This document shows positions 39,103 to 47,449 of a DNA stretch of 64,000 nucleotides, piece by piece. The stretch's first letter is position 1, and every line of letters starts with the position of its first letter. The stretch is from a virus. Location of the stretch: the IMG/VR virus record IMGVR_UViG_3300048924_000151, positions 1 through 64,000 of that record. One strand, written 5' to 3'. Made by a program: the position numbers and the translations under genes. Below the pieces are notes generated by a model that was not told where the DNA came from, ran no database searches, and saw nothing but the letters and a program-made list of their open reading frames with translations.

Positions 39103-39132
39103 TTTACTCGTGTCAATTTTTCATGCTAAAAT
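39103..39132 (+). promoter_or_regulatory. Sigma70-like promoter after hairpin copy 2
   Basis: -35 TTTACT (39103-39108), 18-base spacer, extended -10 TGC-TAAAAT with hexamer at 39127-39132. Same layout as 31039-31068, also followed by GGGCGATGCCTAA in both. Confidence 0.6.
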
Positions 39133-39156
39133 CGGGCGATGCCTAAATGAAGGATA

Positions 39157-39172
39157 TCAATCCTAGGATTGA
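39157..39172. promoter_or_regulatory. Perfect 16-base palindrome, possible operator
   Basis: TCAATCCTAGGATTGA lies about 25 bases after the -10 box of the preceding promoter and before leader copy 5. A dimeric repressor or another regulator could bind; no second copy was seen. Confidence 0.4.
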
Positions 39173-39224
39173 GCGGGCCAAAAAGAAACCAAATCCGTTC
39201 AAATAATGCTTCCTTATTCGGATT

Positions 39225-39284
39225 GGTTGGCGCCTTATATGCCTACCGGAACGAACCGGTTGGGTCCTTTGAAGGAATTAGATC
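39225..39284 (+). promoter_or_regulatory. Repeated promoter/leader element, copy 5
   Basis: GGTTGGCGCCTTATATGCCT, hairpin ACCGG-AACGAA-CCGGT (39245-39260), then GAAGGAATTAGATC and the ATG. Here the arms pair over 5 bp. Confidence 0.6.
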
Positions 39285-40244
39285 ATGTCGCACGAAGTCG
39301 AAACGATTGCATACGTTGGCGAAACCCCTTGGCACGGTATCGGCACGCGCTGCGCCGATGGCATCTCCACCGACGATATGCTGGTGGCCGCCGGTCTGGA
39401 CTGGACCGTTAAGCAATACCCCATGCAGGTAACGCTGGAGGATGGCAAGTCCATCGATGTAGAAGGCAAGCGCGCCCTGATCCGTTCGAAGGATCATAAG
39501 GTGATGAACGTTTCGTCCGATAGCTGGACGCCCGTGCAGAATGCCGATCTCATCGGCTTTATGCGCTCTTACGTCGAAAGCGGCGGCGCGAAGCTGGAGA
39601 CGGCCGGAAGCCTGCGCGACGGTTCGGTTATCTGGGGCCTCGCGAAACTGGATCGCTCCTTCGAAGTATCAAAGAAGGACAAGGTTCAGGGCTACCTCCT
39701 GATCACCGGCTCGCACATCGTCGGCGTATCGACCAAAATCCGCACCGTTGCAACCCGCGTCGTCTGCATGAATACAATGCGGATGGCGGAACGCGAAGTC
39801 GGCAGTGTCTGCTACAAGCAGAACCACCTTGCCGAATTCGATGTGAATGCGGCCAAGATTGCGGTCGCAACTGCGAACGAAGAATTGGCGCAGGCGGAAA
39901 GCCGCTACAAGAAGATCAAGAAGCTGAAACTCAGCATCGAAGATGCGGTCCAGAAGCTTTACTGGAAGGTTCTTCCGGACAACGTCTATTCGACCGAAAG
40001 CGTCAAGAAGCTTCTCGCCGCGCCGGAAACTCAGTCGGCTCGCATGCAGGCCCTCATCGATAGCTACAAGACCGCGCCGGGCGCTGACGTCGGAACCGGC
40101 TGGGGCGCGCTGAACGGCTTCACGCACTGGACTGATCATAAGTTCGGCAACAGCGGCGAGGCTCGCATGCATCGCGTTACGTTCGGTGACTTCTCGCGCG
40201 AGAAGGATGCGATGGAGAAGACCCTTCTGGAATTGGCGGAGTAA
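39285..40244 (+). CDS. DUF932 phage/plasmid-like protein
   Basis: A 319-residue protein with the DUF932/TIGR03299 features: AYVGETPWHGIGTRC at the front, MLVAAGLDWTVKQYPMQV, an RSDHKVMNVSSD-type loop, FVVSKKDK-like and LLITGSHIVGVSTKIRTVAT strands, and VVCMNT. This family is common in phages and plasmids; its biochemical role is not settled. It is driven by promoter copy 5 and hence may be made strongly. Confidence 0.8.
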   Translation: MSHEVETIAYVGETPWHGIGTRCADGISTDDMLVAAGLDWTVKQYPMQVTLEDGKSIDVEGKRALIRSKDHKVMNVSSDSWTPVQNADLIGFMRSYVESGGAKLETAGSLRDGSVIWGLAKLDRSFEVSKKDKVQGYLLITGSHIVGVSTKIRTVATRVVCMNTMRMAEREVGSVCYKQNHLAEFDVNAAKIAVATANEELAQAESRYKKIKKLKLSIEDAVQKLYWKVLPDNVYSTESVKKLLAAPETQSARMQALIDSYKTAPGADVGTGWGALNGFTHWTDHKFGNSGEARMHRVTFGDFSREKDAMEKTLLELAE

Positions 40245-40326
40245 TGTTGCCACTGCACTCTGCCGATGTGGTCGCCCGGCAACTCCCCCTTGCCGGGCGA
40301 CTTCCTCCAACCTAGAAAGAACCACA

Positions 40327-40980
40327 ATGCCAATCTCAGAAAAGTCCGATCCGAACCAGTGGCCCGACCGCTTCCTTGTGATACTTGCGCATGCGATGCA
40401 TCGCGCTGAGCTCGCAGAGAACGCTGGCGAGACGCCCGATTACAACATCCTTCCTCCGCCGCCTGAGGCTGACAAACGCGGAGATGTGGATATATCTATC
40501 AACGCTATGTTACACATCGCCGTTTTGGAATTGGTACCCGGCGACGAAGGCGATGCATATTTTCGCGGCAAGCAAAAGGCCGTTATAACGAAGCTTGCGC
40601 AGCAACTGATGAACGGTGAATTTCGCGGCATGGACCCGACGCCGGATATTCCTTTCGCAGCGCGCGATAGCGCAGCGCCGGGACGCGTTGCATCCTACAG
40701 CGAGCCGCGCGCCCCGAAGGCCCCGCGCGAGCCTAGAGCAGAGCGCCCGGCGAGCGACGGCCCGAAGGCCCCGCGCGCATCCGCCCTAGGCGGCAAGACC
40801 CTGCACAGCCTATGCGCCCCCGGCGTTAACCCGCGCGCTGCGGGATCGCATGGGCATAAGTCATTCCAGATTATTCTGGATAGCCCCGGCATCGAACACA
40901 GCGCATACCTCGCAGCCGGGGGGCGACAGGCCGATCTGGCCTATAACGTAACCAAGGGCTTCGTTGAAATCCGCGACTAA
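40327..40980 (+). CDS. Hypothetical protein with Pro/Arg/Ala linker
   Basis: A 217-residue protein. Residues 1-115 are helical (FLVILAHAMHRAELAENAGE; INAMLHIAVLELVPGD). A linker rich in PKAPREPR-type repeats follows, then a small C-terminal domain (SFQIILDSPGIEHSAYLAAG; AYNVTKGFVEIRD). AAAGAACCACA precedes the ATG. No family recognised; two-domain layout with a flexible linker suggests a tether. Confidence 0.6.
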   Translation: MPISEKSDPNQWPDRFLVILAHAMHRAELAENAGETPDYNILPPPPEADKRGDVDISINAMLHIAVLELVPGDEGDAYFRGKQKAVITKLAQQLMNGEFRGMDPTPDIPFAARDSAAPGRVASYSEPRAPKAPREPRAERPASDGPKAPRASALGGKTLHSLCAPGVNPRAAGSHGHKSFQIILDSPGIEHSAYLAAGGRQADLAYNVTKGFVEIRD

Positions 40981-40993
40981 AGGAACCACACTC

Positions 40994-41530
40994 ATGAAGA
41001 AGATGCGATTTGATACAAGCAAGCCGATTGCGACCTCGCTTGAGTTCTTCAACGCGGCAATGAACAGGGAGGTAAAACCCCCCAATCCGATAGGGGAGAA
41101 GGTCGGCGGGTTGTACCTGAACATCGGCGCAGGGACGAAGGAATTCCCGTGGGCAGTATCGATGCAACGACCGCAATGGAACGCGCCGGACCCGTTGCCC
41201 TACAGCGATAATGTTATCGATGGTATCGTGGCTCTGCATTTCTTTGAGCATCTCAGCGGGCGAGATGTACCGATCGTTCTCGCGGAATGCGCCCGCGTGC
41301 TTAAGTCGGGTGGCCTGATCAACATCGCCGTTCCGCATCGTGCAGGCGGAATGTCCGTGCAGGACTTGGATCATAAGTCGTTCTTCATGGAACGAACTTG
41401 GGACACATTGCTGAACAACGAATACTATCAGACGTTCGGCAATGAAATCCCGCTCTACATAAATTACAACTTGATCATGGGCGACGAAGAACGTACCCTT
41501 ACGGTATTCACCCAGATGCGAAAGCCTTGA
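40994..41530 (+). CDS. SAM-dependent methyltransferase-like protein
   Basis: A 178-residue protein with class I features: GLYLNIGAGTKEFP (motif I), WNAPDPLPYSDNVIDGIVAL then FFEHL (motif IV area), and ECARVLKSGGLINIAVPH. No DNA-methylase catalytic motif (NPPY/DPPY) is visible, so the substrate could be sugar, protein or small molecule. AAAGGAACCACACTC precedes the ATG. Confidence 0.7.
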   Translation: MKKMRFDTSKPIATSLEFFNAAMNREVKPPNPIGEKVGGLYLNIGAGTKEFPWAVSMQRPQWNAPDPLPYSDNVIDGIVALHFFEHLSGRDVPIVLAECARVLKSGGLINIAVPHRAGGMSVQDLDHKSFFMERTWDTLLNNEYYQTFGNEIPLYINYNLIMGDEERTLTVFTQMRKP

Positions 41531-41598
41531 TAGATACACGCCTCAGATTGTTAGCGCCCGGCGCGGCGAACGTGCTATAAACTAACGTATCCTGCGGA

Positions 41599-43347
41599 AT
41601 GTATCAAATGATCGAATGTAAAATCGTCGGGGACCGCGCTACTGTCGCGGTCCCGCAAAGTATCAAAATGCTACTTCTTAGCACGTCGCTAGAGGGCAGG
41701 CGCGTCTGGCTTAAAGGCGGTGGCCTTAGCATCGATGCGACACGCCATAACCTTGATAAGCTCAAGGCAGGTATTCCCGGTCTATTCGTCACGGAAGAAC
41801 TGAAGCCGACGCATGTTACAAGCCGTCGCAGGTTTACGTATGAGCCCGTGTTCCCGCCAATGCAGCATCAACATCGTTGTCTAGATAAGATGTGGGGCCT
41901 TGGGCAGGGAGAAGATCAGGGCGCACGTTCGGACGGCAATCCCGTTACCGCCTTTGCGGTTTTCGCAGACGTAGGAACCGGCAAGTCAAAGATCAGTATC
42001 GACTTCGCAGGGCAACTATTCTCCAAAGGAATCATCGATGCGATGATCGTGATCGCTCCAAAGGGAGTGCATGAGCAGTGGGTGTACGAGCAGTTGCCCA
42101 CTCACTATCAGTATCCTATCAATACAATTTTGTGGCCGTTCAAAGGCGATTTCAATTACACCACGCTCAATCCTAACAACCTTACCGCGCTCTGCATAAA
42201 TTGGGAGGCCGTTCGGACTGAGCGAGGGATCGAGGCGATGAATAATTTCATCGCGTATTTCAAAGGCCGCATCCTGTTAGTCGCAGACGAAAGCCACCGC
42301 ATCAAGAACAAAGAAAGTGCGACGTGGGACGCTGCCGAGAAGTTGGGCAACAAATGCTCACATAAGATCGCGATGACCGGTACGCCGATTGGTACAAACC
42401 TGCTGGACGAGTGGGCGCAGATTTGCTGGCTTGATGAAGACATCATCGGCATTCGGTACAAGAAGTCTTTTACCAACGAGTATCTGATACTTGGTGGATA
42501 CGACGGGGATCAAATCGTCGGCGTGCAGAACATGGACCGATTTCGCAAGCTGGTCGATCCTCATACGTTCAGCATTACGCGCGAAGGCATGGGGCATCCG
42601 CCTCCGGTAAGAGAGCGTTGGAGCTTCCATATGACGAAGCGACAGCGCGAGATGATCCGTGAGATCAAGGAAGACCTCGTCACACAAATCGATACAGGCG
42701 AGTTGATGATGGCAGCTAATGCTGCTGTCGCATTCTTGCGTATGCAGCAGATCAGTAACGGCTTCATCGTGGAGAAGATCGATGTCGAAACGCAAATCGT
42801 CCATCCTATATTTCCTAAGCTTATGGACAATCCGCGAATTGCTGCCATGGGTGATTATGTTGACAACCACCCCGGCAAGCTAATAATCTGGGCACGTTTC
42901 CGAGACGATATTAAATTCATCGCAGAGTTTTACCGGTTGACCGGTCGCAAGTTCGTTGAGTATCACGGCGGGATAGATAGCGACGGCAGACGTGCAGCGG
43001 TACAGGGCTTTATGCAGGGTGACGCGCAGGGCTTCCTAGCGACAACTGCGACGGGCGGCACGGGCCTTAACTTGCAAGGCGCGTGCAACTATGATCTGTT
43101 CTACAGCAGCGATGATAATTTTATCACTCGCACTCAGGCTGAAGGCCGCATTGATCGTATCGGTTCGAAGGGGCTTATAACCCACACCGACCTATTCGCC
43201 CGCGCCTCTATGGACGGTCGCATCCTAAGCAGGCATCGGACTAAGGCGCTGCTTACTGAAATGAGCATCGGGGACTTGCGCACTATGCTAGTCACCGATG
43301 ACGAAGAATTCGAAAAGCCTATCATCACTGCCGATAACTGGAGCTAA
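41599..43347 (+). CDS. SNF2-type DEAD/H helicase
   Basis: A 582-residue SF2 ATPase. Walker A ADVGTGKSK near residue 127, Walker B ADESHR (DESH) near 229, KIAMTGTP (motif III) after it, the C-terminal core with ATTATGGTGLNLQG (motif V), and RTQAEGRIDRIGSKG (motif VI) near 513. About 85 residues precede the core. In phages such proteins remodel DNA or start replication and recombination. ATG at 41608 is an alternative start. A TATAAA box at 41576-41581 may be a promoter. Confidence 0.85.
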   Translation: MYQMIECKIVGDRATVAVPQSIKMLLLSTSLEGRRVWLKGGGLSIDATRHNLDKLKAGIPGLFVTEELKPTHVTSRRRFTYEPVFPPMQHQHRCLDKMWGLGQGEDQGARSDGNPVTAFAVFADVGTGKSKISIDFAGQLFSKGIIDAMIVIAPKGVHEQWVYEQLPTHYQYPINTILWPFKGDFNYTTLNPNNLTALCINWEAVRTERGIEAMNNFIAYFKGRILLVADESHRIKNKESATWDAAEKLGNKCSHKIAMTGTPIGTNLLDEWAQICWLDEDIIGIRYKKSFTNEYLILGGYDGDQIVGVQNMDRFRKLVDPHTFSITREGMGHPPPVRERWSFHMTKRQREMIREIKEDLVTQIDTGELMMAANAAVAFLRMQQISNGFIVEKIDVETQIVHPIFPKLMDNPRIAAMGDYVDNHPGKLIIWARFRDDIKFIAEFYRLTGRKFVEYHGGIDSDGRRAAVQGFMQGDAQGFLATTATGGTGLNLQGACNYDLFYSSDDNFITRTQAEGRIDRIGSKGLITHTDLFARASMDGRILSRHRTKALLTEMSIGDLRTMLVTDDEEFEKPIITADNWS

Positions 43348-43348
43348 C

Positions 43349-43636
43349 ATGTCGCGGAATATACTGAGCAAACAGGAAATGAAACTCTATGCGATGCTTA
43401 TGGCCCGCGCGGATGATATCGTCCGTGTGGAAGAAATCTGCGCGCACATGTTTGGAACTCCACTGCTGCTTGTCTGTCAAGAAGACATCGATCAGATTAA
43501 CCGGATGATTCGAAAGATCAACGGTAAGATTGATGGCAAGATTAAGCGGACCTCCGGCCTAGGCCCCGGTCAAAAGGCGATGTACCGCGTGGATCGGCCG
43601 ATCCCGATGAAAGCGATAGAGGATAATCATGCATAG
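43349..43636 (+). CDS. Small winged-helix-like protein
   Basis: A 95-residue protein. LSKQEMKLYAMLMARADDIV then VEEICAHMFGT and KRTSGLGPGQKAMYRVD fit the helix-turn-helix and wing of an OmpR-C-like winged helix. It follows the helicase gene at once (1 base), so it may be a DNA-binding partner. The assignment is by pattern only. Confidence 0.5.
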   Translation: MSRNILSKQEMKLYAMLMARADDIVRVEEICAHMFGTPLLLVCQEDIDQINRMIRKINGKIDGKIKRTSGLGPGQKAMYRVDRPIPMKAIEDNHA

Positions 43637-43760
43637 CGTCTATCAATTCCCTTCGGGCCTAGATATTCTGACGATTGTCTTCTCGCTTGCTGCAATCGCC
43701 ATATCTGTATACACAATAATTAAAGACCGCAGGAAAGATCGCAAAAATGGAAAGCGTTAA
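43629..43760 (+). CDS. 43-residue membrane protein
   Basis: A short polar start (MHSVYQFPSG), one membrane helix (ILTIVFSLAAIAISVYTII) and a strongly basic tail (KDRRKDRKNGKR). Overlaps both neighbours by 8-14 bases. Function unknown. Confidence 0.6.
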   Translation: MHSVYQFPSGLDILTIVFSLAAIAISVYTIIKDRRKDRKNGKR

Positions 43761-43998
43761 GCCTCCGCGACTAAGTCGAAGCATCGGTGAATCGCAAGGG
43801 TACAGGCCTCTGCACATCAGCGACCGTACCTACAATTGTAACGTCAACGGACCCGATACGCCGATGATGGTTACGCACTGGAGGCCCAGCCCGAAAGAGT
43901 TGGAAGCCCTCGTTCAGGGGGCGGTCATCGAGCTATCGATAACTGGCAACCAACACCCCCCTTTGCTGCTCGCAGTTTGGCCGAGTGAACATTCATGA
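43747..43998 (+). CDS. Small hypothetical protein
   Basis: An 83-residue protein (RSIGESQGYRPLHISDRTYN; MMVTHWRPSPKELEALVQGA; VIELSITGNQHPPLLLAVWP). The pattern with a Trp-Arg-Pro-Ser-Pro then Leu-rich helix is recurrent in small phage proteins; no name known. Its start lies within the previous gene. Confidence 0.6.
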   Translation: MESVKPPRLSRSIGESQGYRPLHISDRTYNCNVNGPDTPMMVTHWRPSPKELEALVQGAVIELSITGNQHPPLLLAVWPSEHS

Positions 43999-44405
43999 GC
44001 AGGGTGGCTTTGTACAGGCCTAGCGATAAGACCGACTATGCCGCTTTGCGAAGGATCGCCGATGAGGTTGAGAGAATACGTTCTCCATCTCGATTTGTCG
44101 ATGTAGACATAATGCTTTCGATGGCTGGACTTCCTCGCGATACCTTGTATATCGATATGGGAGAAGGAAAAAAGAAGCGCGTTGTACACGCTGCTCCATT
44201 CTATACGATTGGATTCAACCCTGCGCGAGCGCTAGGCGGGACGATTGTGTTCGCTTCGGATATAGGTGCAGATGGATTGCCTATAGTTAAGGTGGTGTTT
44301 GATACGTCTACATCTCCTGTTGTTGAGCATACCGGGATTGCGCGCCGGTTGGAATTCGCGCTATTGTCGGCGACGTTGAGAGGAATTAGTCATGGCAAGT
44401 GCTGA
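43995..44405 (+). CDS. Hypothetical protein
   Basis: A 136-residue protein (MSRVALYRPSDKTDYAALRR; RVVHAAPFYTIGFNPARALG; GTIVFASDIGADGLPIVKVV). Mixed alpha-beta. ATGA coupled, and overlaps the MazG-like gene by 14 bases. No family recognised. Confidence 0.55.
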   Translation: MSRVALYRPSDKTDYAALRRIADEVERIRSPSRFVDVDIMLSMAGLPRDTLYIDMGEGKKKRVVHAAPFYTIGFNPARALGGTIVFASDIGADGLPIVKVVFDTSTSPVVEHTGIARRLEFALLSATLRGISHGKC

Positions 44406-45078
44406 AATGAACGAGACAGAGCAGGCGCTGTTCGCAGAGAACGAAAGCTTGCGCACGAAGCTTGCGAACGTCGAAGCAGAAAGTCTGCGGCGCGGCAAGA
44501 TGCTTCTGCGATATCGTGATGTCATCGCTAACATCAACGACACACTGCAAGACGAAGGTGACCGCGCGTATCTAGGATCGACCAACGACGTATACTCTAT
44601 CAAAGAGATTTCAACCGCGTTGGAAGACTTTGGATGGGATCAAATTCGCATAGAGAGCGGCAAGCGCGACGTGTTCGCTGACCTGCGCAATGCCAATGCT
44701 TATATTCGGCTGCTCGAAGAAAACGGCGACCTTGCCCGGCTGGGCAATGCGAATGAAAAGCGCGCATTGCTTTGGGACCCTGATAGTAAGCTGGACAGCA
44801 GCTTCCATTCGAACGAATTTGCCGGTGAGCTTGCTGAGCTTGCCATCGTATGCAATGTAATTAAAAAGCTTGAACGAGAGAGGCTTGGAATTAAAGGTTC
44901 GCGAGATACCGTTGAGCATCTTGGAAGTGAACTTGCTGATGTTGTTATTTGCGCAAGTAAGATTGCTGTGAGATATAAGATCAGTCTATGGAGTTATATT
45001 GTCGGCAAATTTAATGCGACATCAGAAGCACAAGGCTTTGATTGCTTTTTGCTGAGCAGTGCTAAAGAAGCCATCTAG
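44392..45078 (+). CDS. MazG-like nucleotide pyrophosphohydrolase
   Basis: A 228-residue protein. The N-terminus is a coiled coil (ALFAENESLRTKLANVEAES). From about residue 140 a MazG-like region follows: FAGELAELAIVCNVIKKLER, a loop, SRDTVEHLGSELADVVICAS and a third helix (KISLWSYIVGKFNATSEAQG). The ExxE and later ExxD acidic pairs are the metal ligands of the family, which hydrolyses NTPs/dNTPs to monophosphates. It may clear unmodified or host nucleotides for the modification genes downstream. Confidence 0.65.
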   Translation: MASAEMNETEQALFAENESLRTKLANVEAESLRRGKMLLRYRDVIANINDTLQDEGDRAYLGSTNDVYSIKEISTALEDFGWDQIRIESGKRDVFADLRNANAYIRLLEENGDLARLGNANEKRALLWDPDSKLDSSFHSNEFAGELAELAIVCNVIKKLERERLGIKGSRDTVEHLGSELADVVICASKIAVRYKISLWSYIVGKFNATSEAQGFDCFLLSSAKEAI

Positions 45079-45171
45079 AACAAAAAGCTTTCCTTTTAGG
45101 TACAAAGCTAGTACCGTTCGAATGCCGGTATAGCAGCGGCGAAAAACTGCTTTTAACCAGAGAGAGAAACT

Positions 45172-46143
45172 ATGAAGAAGCCATCCGAATACAAGGCCGG
45201 TGATAAGATCACCAAGGCTGCACCTACCAAGGCAGAGATTGCCGCAGCCGCTGCAAAGATCGCATCCGACAAGAAGGCCGCCGAAGAAGCCGCCGCGAAG
45301 GAAGCCAGCAAGGCAGTCGCAGTCGTTAATTCCGGCGCAACCGACCTCGTTACTCATGACGACTTCGGCGACTTCGCAGGGATGGGCACCGAGAATGTCA
45401 CCGCCAAAGACCTTCTCATTCCCCGTCTTACGATCCTGCAAGACCTTTCCCCGCAGGTGAAGAAAAACAAGCCGGAATTCATCGAAGGCGCTGAGATCGG
45501 TCAAATCTGCGATGTCGGCATGGGCACGGTCTTCGAAGGTCCGATCATTTTTCTGCCGGTCTTGTTCCGGAAAGACTATCTGGAATGGGCGCCGCGCGCA
45601 TCCGGCAAGGGCCTCATTGCGATCCACGACAACGACCGCATTCTGAGCAAGTGCACGAAGGACGAAAAGGGCCGTCCCTTCCTGCCGAACGGCAACTACA
45701 TCGCCGAGACGGCTCAGTTCTACGGCTTCAACGTCACGGACGGAATGCGCAAGTGTTTTATCCCGATGGCTTCGACCGGGCTGAAAAAGGCGCGGCAGTG
45801 GATGACGCTCGCTACCGGTGAAGTTCTGCGGCGCACGGACGGCAGCAGCTTCATGCCGCCGTTGTTCTATCGCGTCTATGAACTGGACACGGTCGAAGAC
45901 AGCAACAACGAAGGCACATGGTTCACGTGGAAGATCACTCGTGGCATGAGCCTTCCGGAACTTCCGGCTGAGCTTTCCGGCGACAGCAACTGGCATGCAC
46001 TCCGCGACCGCTGCATGGAATTCCACAAGAGCCTCGTCACCGGCGTGGACAAGGCAGACTTCGAAGAACCCGGCGAGCACGATTTGCGAACCGGCGAGGT
46101 TTCCGGCGATCAGTCCGGCGACGACACCGAAAGCAAGATGTAA
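45172..46143 (+). CDS. Conserved-type phage protein, possible ssDNA-binding or recombination protein
   Basis: A 323-residue protein. Residues 15-50 are Ala/Lys/Glu-rich. The core holds LLIPRLTILQDLSPQVKKN, EGAEIGQICDVGMGTVF and IIFLPVLFRKDYLEWAPRAS, a combination I recall in many lytic phages near replication genes. I do not know a proven function; DNA binding is often guessed. A downstream charged tail ends DDTESKM. The ATG has AGAGAGAAACT upstream. Confidence 0.6.
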   Translation: MKKPSEYKAGDKITKAAPTKAEIAAAAAKIASDKKAAEEAAAKEASKAVAVVNSGATDLVTHDDFGDFAGMGTENVTAKDLLIPRLTILQDLSPQVKKNKPEFIEGAEIGQICDVGMGTVFEGPIIFLPVLFRKDYLEWAPRASGKGLIAIHDNDRILSKCTKDEKGRPFLPNGNYIAETAQFYGFNVTDGMRKCFIPMASTGLKKARQWMTLATGEVLRRTDGSSFMPPLFYRVYELDTVEDSNNEGTWFTWKITRGMSLPELPAELSGDSNWHALRDRCMEFHKSLVTGVDKADFEEPGEHDLRTGEVSGDQSGDDTESKM

Positions 46144-46164
46144 CATACCTCCTGTCTATCAATA

Positions 46165-46190
46165 CCCCGTGCGCAATAACGCGCACGGGG
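46165..46190 (+). terminator. Hairpin after the 323-residue gene
   Basis: CCCCGTGCGC/GCGCACGGGG, perfect 10-bp arms with an AATAAC loop, 21 bases past the stop and 27 bases before the next start. No T tract follows, so it may act on mRNA stability rather than stop transcription. Confidence 0.5.
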
Positions 46191-46217
46191 AACGACGGAA
46201 CATAAGTGGAGATTGTT

Positions 46218-46805
46218 ATGTCAAATGCAGACGACTTTGACGTCGGCGCAGAATTGGCCCCGGCAGGACCGTTAGCCGCACTCAGGGCACTAGCCGACGA
46301 AGCATCGGCTTTGGATGAAGAAATCGAAGCCATCGAAAGCCTTCTGGAGATTAAGAAGGCTGAGATGACTGAGATCAAAACTATAAAGATGCCGAAAATC
46401 ATGATCGAGTCAGGCGTTCCATTGCTTGATGTCGGCCTCCGGCGTTTCGAATTGCAGAAATTCGTTTCCGGCAAATTACCGGAAGAAGAACCGCAGCGGA
46501 CTACAGCAATTGAAAAGCTGATGGAATACGAAGGAGGTGGTATCATTACCGCAGACGTTACCGTTCAGTTCGGTCGCGGAGATCACAACGCTTTCGTTTC
46601 TCTCCGTGAAGAACTGAAAGAACGCGGCTTTGCGGTGACAGCAGATACCGAAAAGGTCCATGCGTCATCTTACTGCGCATTCTTGCGAAGGCGTCTGGAA
46701 GACGGGAAAGATATCGATGCTGATATCATGAACGTCCACTTCGGAGATATCGTGAAAATAAACAAAGTGCCGAAAGCATTGCTCAAGAAAAGAGGATTGG
46801 CATAA
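46218..46805 (+). CDS. Coiled-coil conserved-type phage protein
   Basis: A 195-residue protein: N-terminal coiled coil (LRALADEASALDEEIEAIES), then a strand region (PLLDVGLRRFELQKFVSGKL), ITADVTVQFGRGDHNAF and a helix with EKVHASSYCAFLRRRLEDGK. I recall this combination in many phages beside the previous gene; the function is unknown to me. Start has GGAG 6 bases upstream. Confidence 0.6.
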   Translation: MSNADDFDVGAELAPAGPLAALRALADEASALDEEIEAIESLLEIKKAEMTEIKTIKMPKIMIESGVPLLDVGLRRFELQKFVSGKLPEEEPQRTTAIEKLMEYEGGGIITADVTVQFGRGDHNAFVSLREELKERGFAVTADTEKVHASSYCAFLRRRLEDGKDIDADIMNVHFGDIVKINKVPKALLKKRGLA

Positions 46806-47449
46806 TGTCTACTATCAACGACATCGCGAAGATGGAAGAAGAACTGGCGTCGCTTCGTCTCGCTCGCCAGACCGACCAGCATATGCTCTCCATGCAGGAC
46901 TTCGAACTCCGAAGCCTCCGAAGCGACAACATCACGCTTCGCGGAAGGATTGAAGAAGAACTCATGCGGGGTCGGGAGCTTGACACCCTGCTCCGGACCC
47001 TCTCTGCGGGCCTCGTTTCCGGCCTTGCGATCTATGCGAACGGCCGGAATGCCGCCGCAGCCGCAAGGCAGGGCGCGTTAGAACCGGAGCCGGGGGCCGA
47101 AGCCTGCCCGGAGCCGGAACCCCTCTCTACGGCCTTCTCCGCAGGGGCGGAACCGGAGGGAACCCCCCGTTTGGGTTCCGTCATTCCGGACCCGGACCAG
47201 AGGGTTGTTCCGGAGGCCGTAGAGAGGTTTGCGCCCCGCAGGGTACTAGGCCCGCCTATGACGGCTATGGACGTTGCTACGGGCCTTCCTAGCCGCACCG
47301 TGCCCAGGCAAGTGGTCCAGCATCCTCTTGAAGAACGGTTGGCATTGGCAGCGGACGGCATCGGCAGGCCGCACCGTACCCCGATACCGGGCGGACCGGA
47401 ATTCGTTGATCAGGAATTGCCTCCTATGTTCCTGAGGAATTCGAAGTGA
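46805..47449 (+). CDS. Coiled-coil and Pro-rich hypothetical protein
   Basis: A 214-residue protein. Residues 1-60 form a coiled coil (IAKMEEELASLRLARQTDQH; FELRSLRSDNITLRGRIEEE). The rest is Pro/Glu/Arg-rich and probably disordered. DNA of the disordered part is more GC-rich than its neighbours. Start overlaps the preceding stop by one base (TAATG). No family recognised. Confidence 0.55.
   Translation: MSTINDIAKMEEELASLRLARQTDQHMLSMQDFELRSLRSDNITLRGRIEEELMRGRELDTLLRTLSAGLVSGLAIYANGRNAAAAARQGALEPEPGAEACPEPEPLSTAFSAGAEPEGTPRLGSVIPDPDQRVVPEAVERFAPRRVLGPPMTAMDVATGLPSRTVPRQVVQHPLEERLALAADGIGRPHRTPIPGGPEFVDQELPPMFLRNSK

Noticed and set aside
29327-39284. Reading the repeated TGGCGCTTTATATGC element as a sigma54 promoter (GG-N10-GC)
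   Set aside because: Three of five copies keep GG-N10-GC, but at 31151 and 31453 the GC is replaced by GT and CG. Those two bases are essential for sigma54, while TTTATA and the hairpin are kept in all.
40994-41530. A DNA methyltransferase
   Set aside because: The SAM-binding fold is present but no NPPY, DPPY or PCQ catalytic motif is visible, so DNA is not supported as the substrate.
43349-43636. A lysogeny repressor
   Set aside because: The winged-helix-like pattern is weak, there are no operators around, and no integrase or excisionase exists in the window.
45022-46146. A long minus-strand frame of about 374 codons opposite the 45172-46143 gene
   Set aside because: It is a shadow of the plus-strand gene. 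It has no ribosome site, and the plus frame has the conserved pattern and fits the operon.
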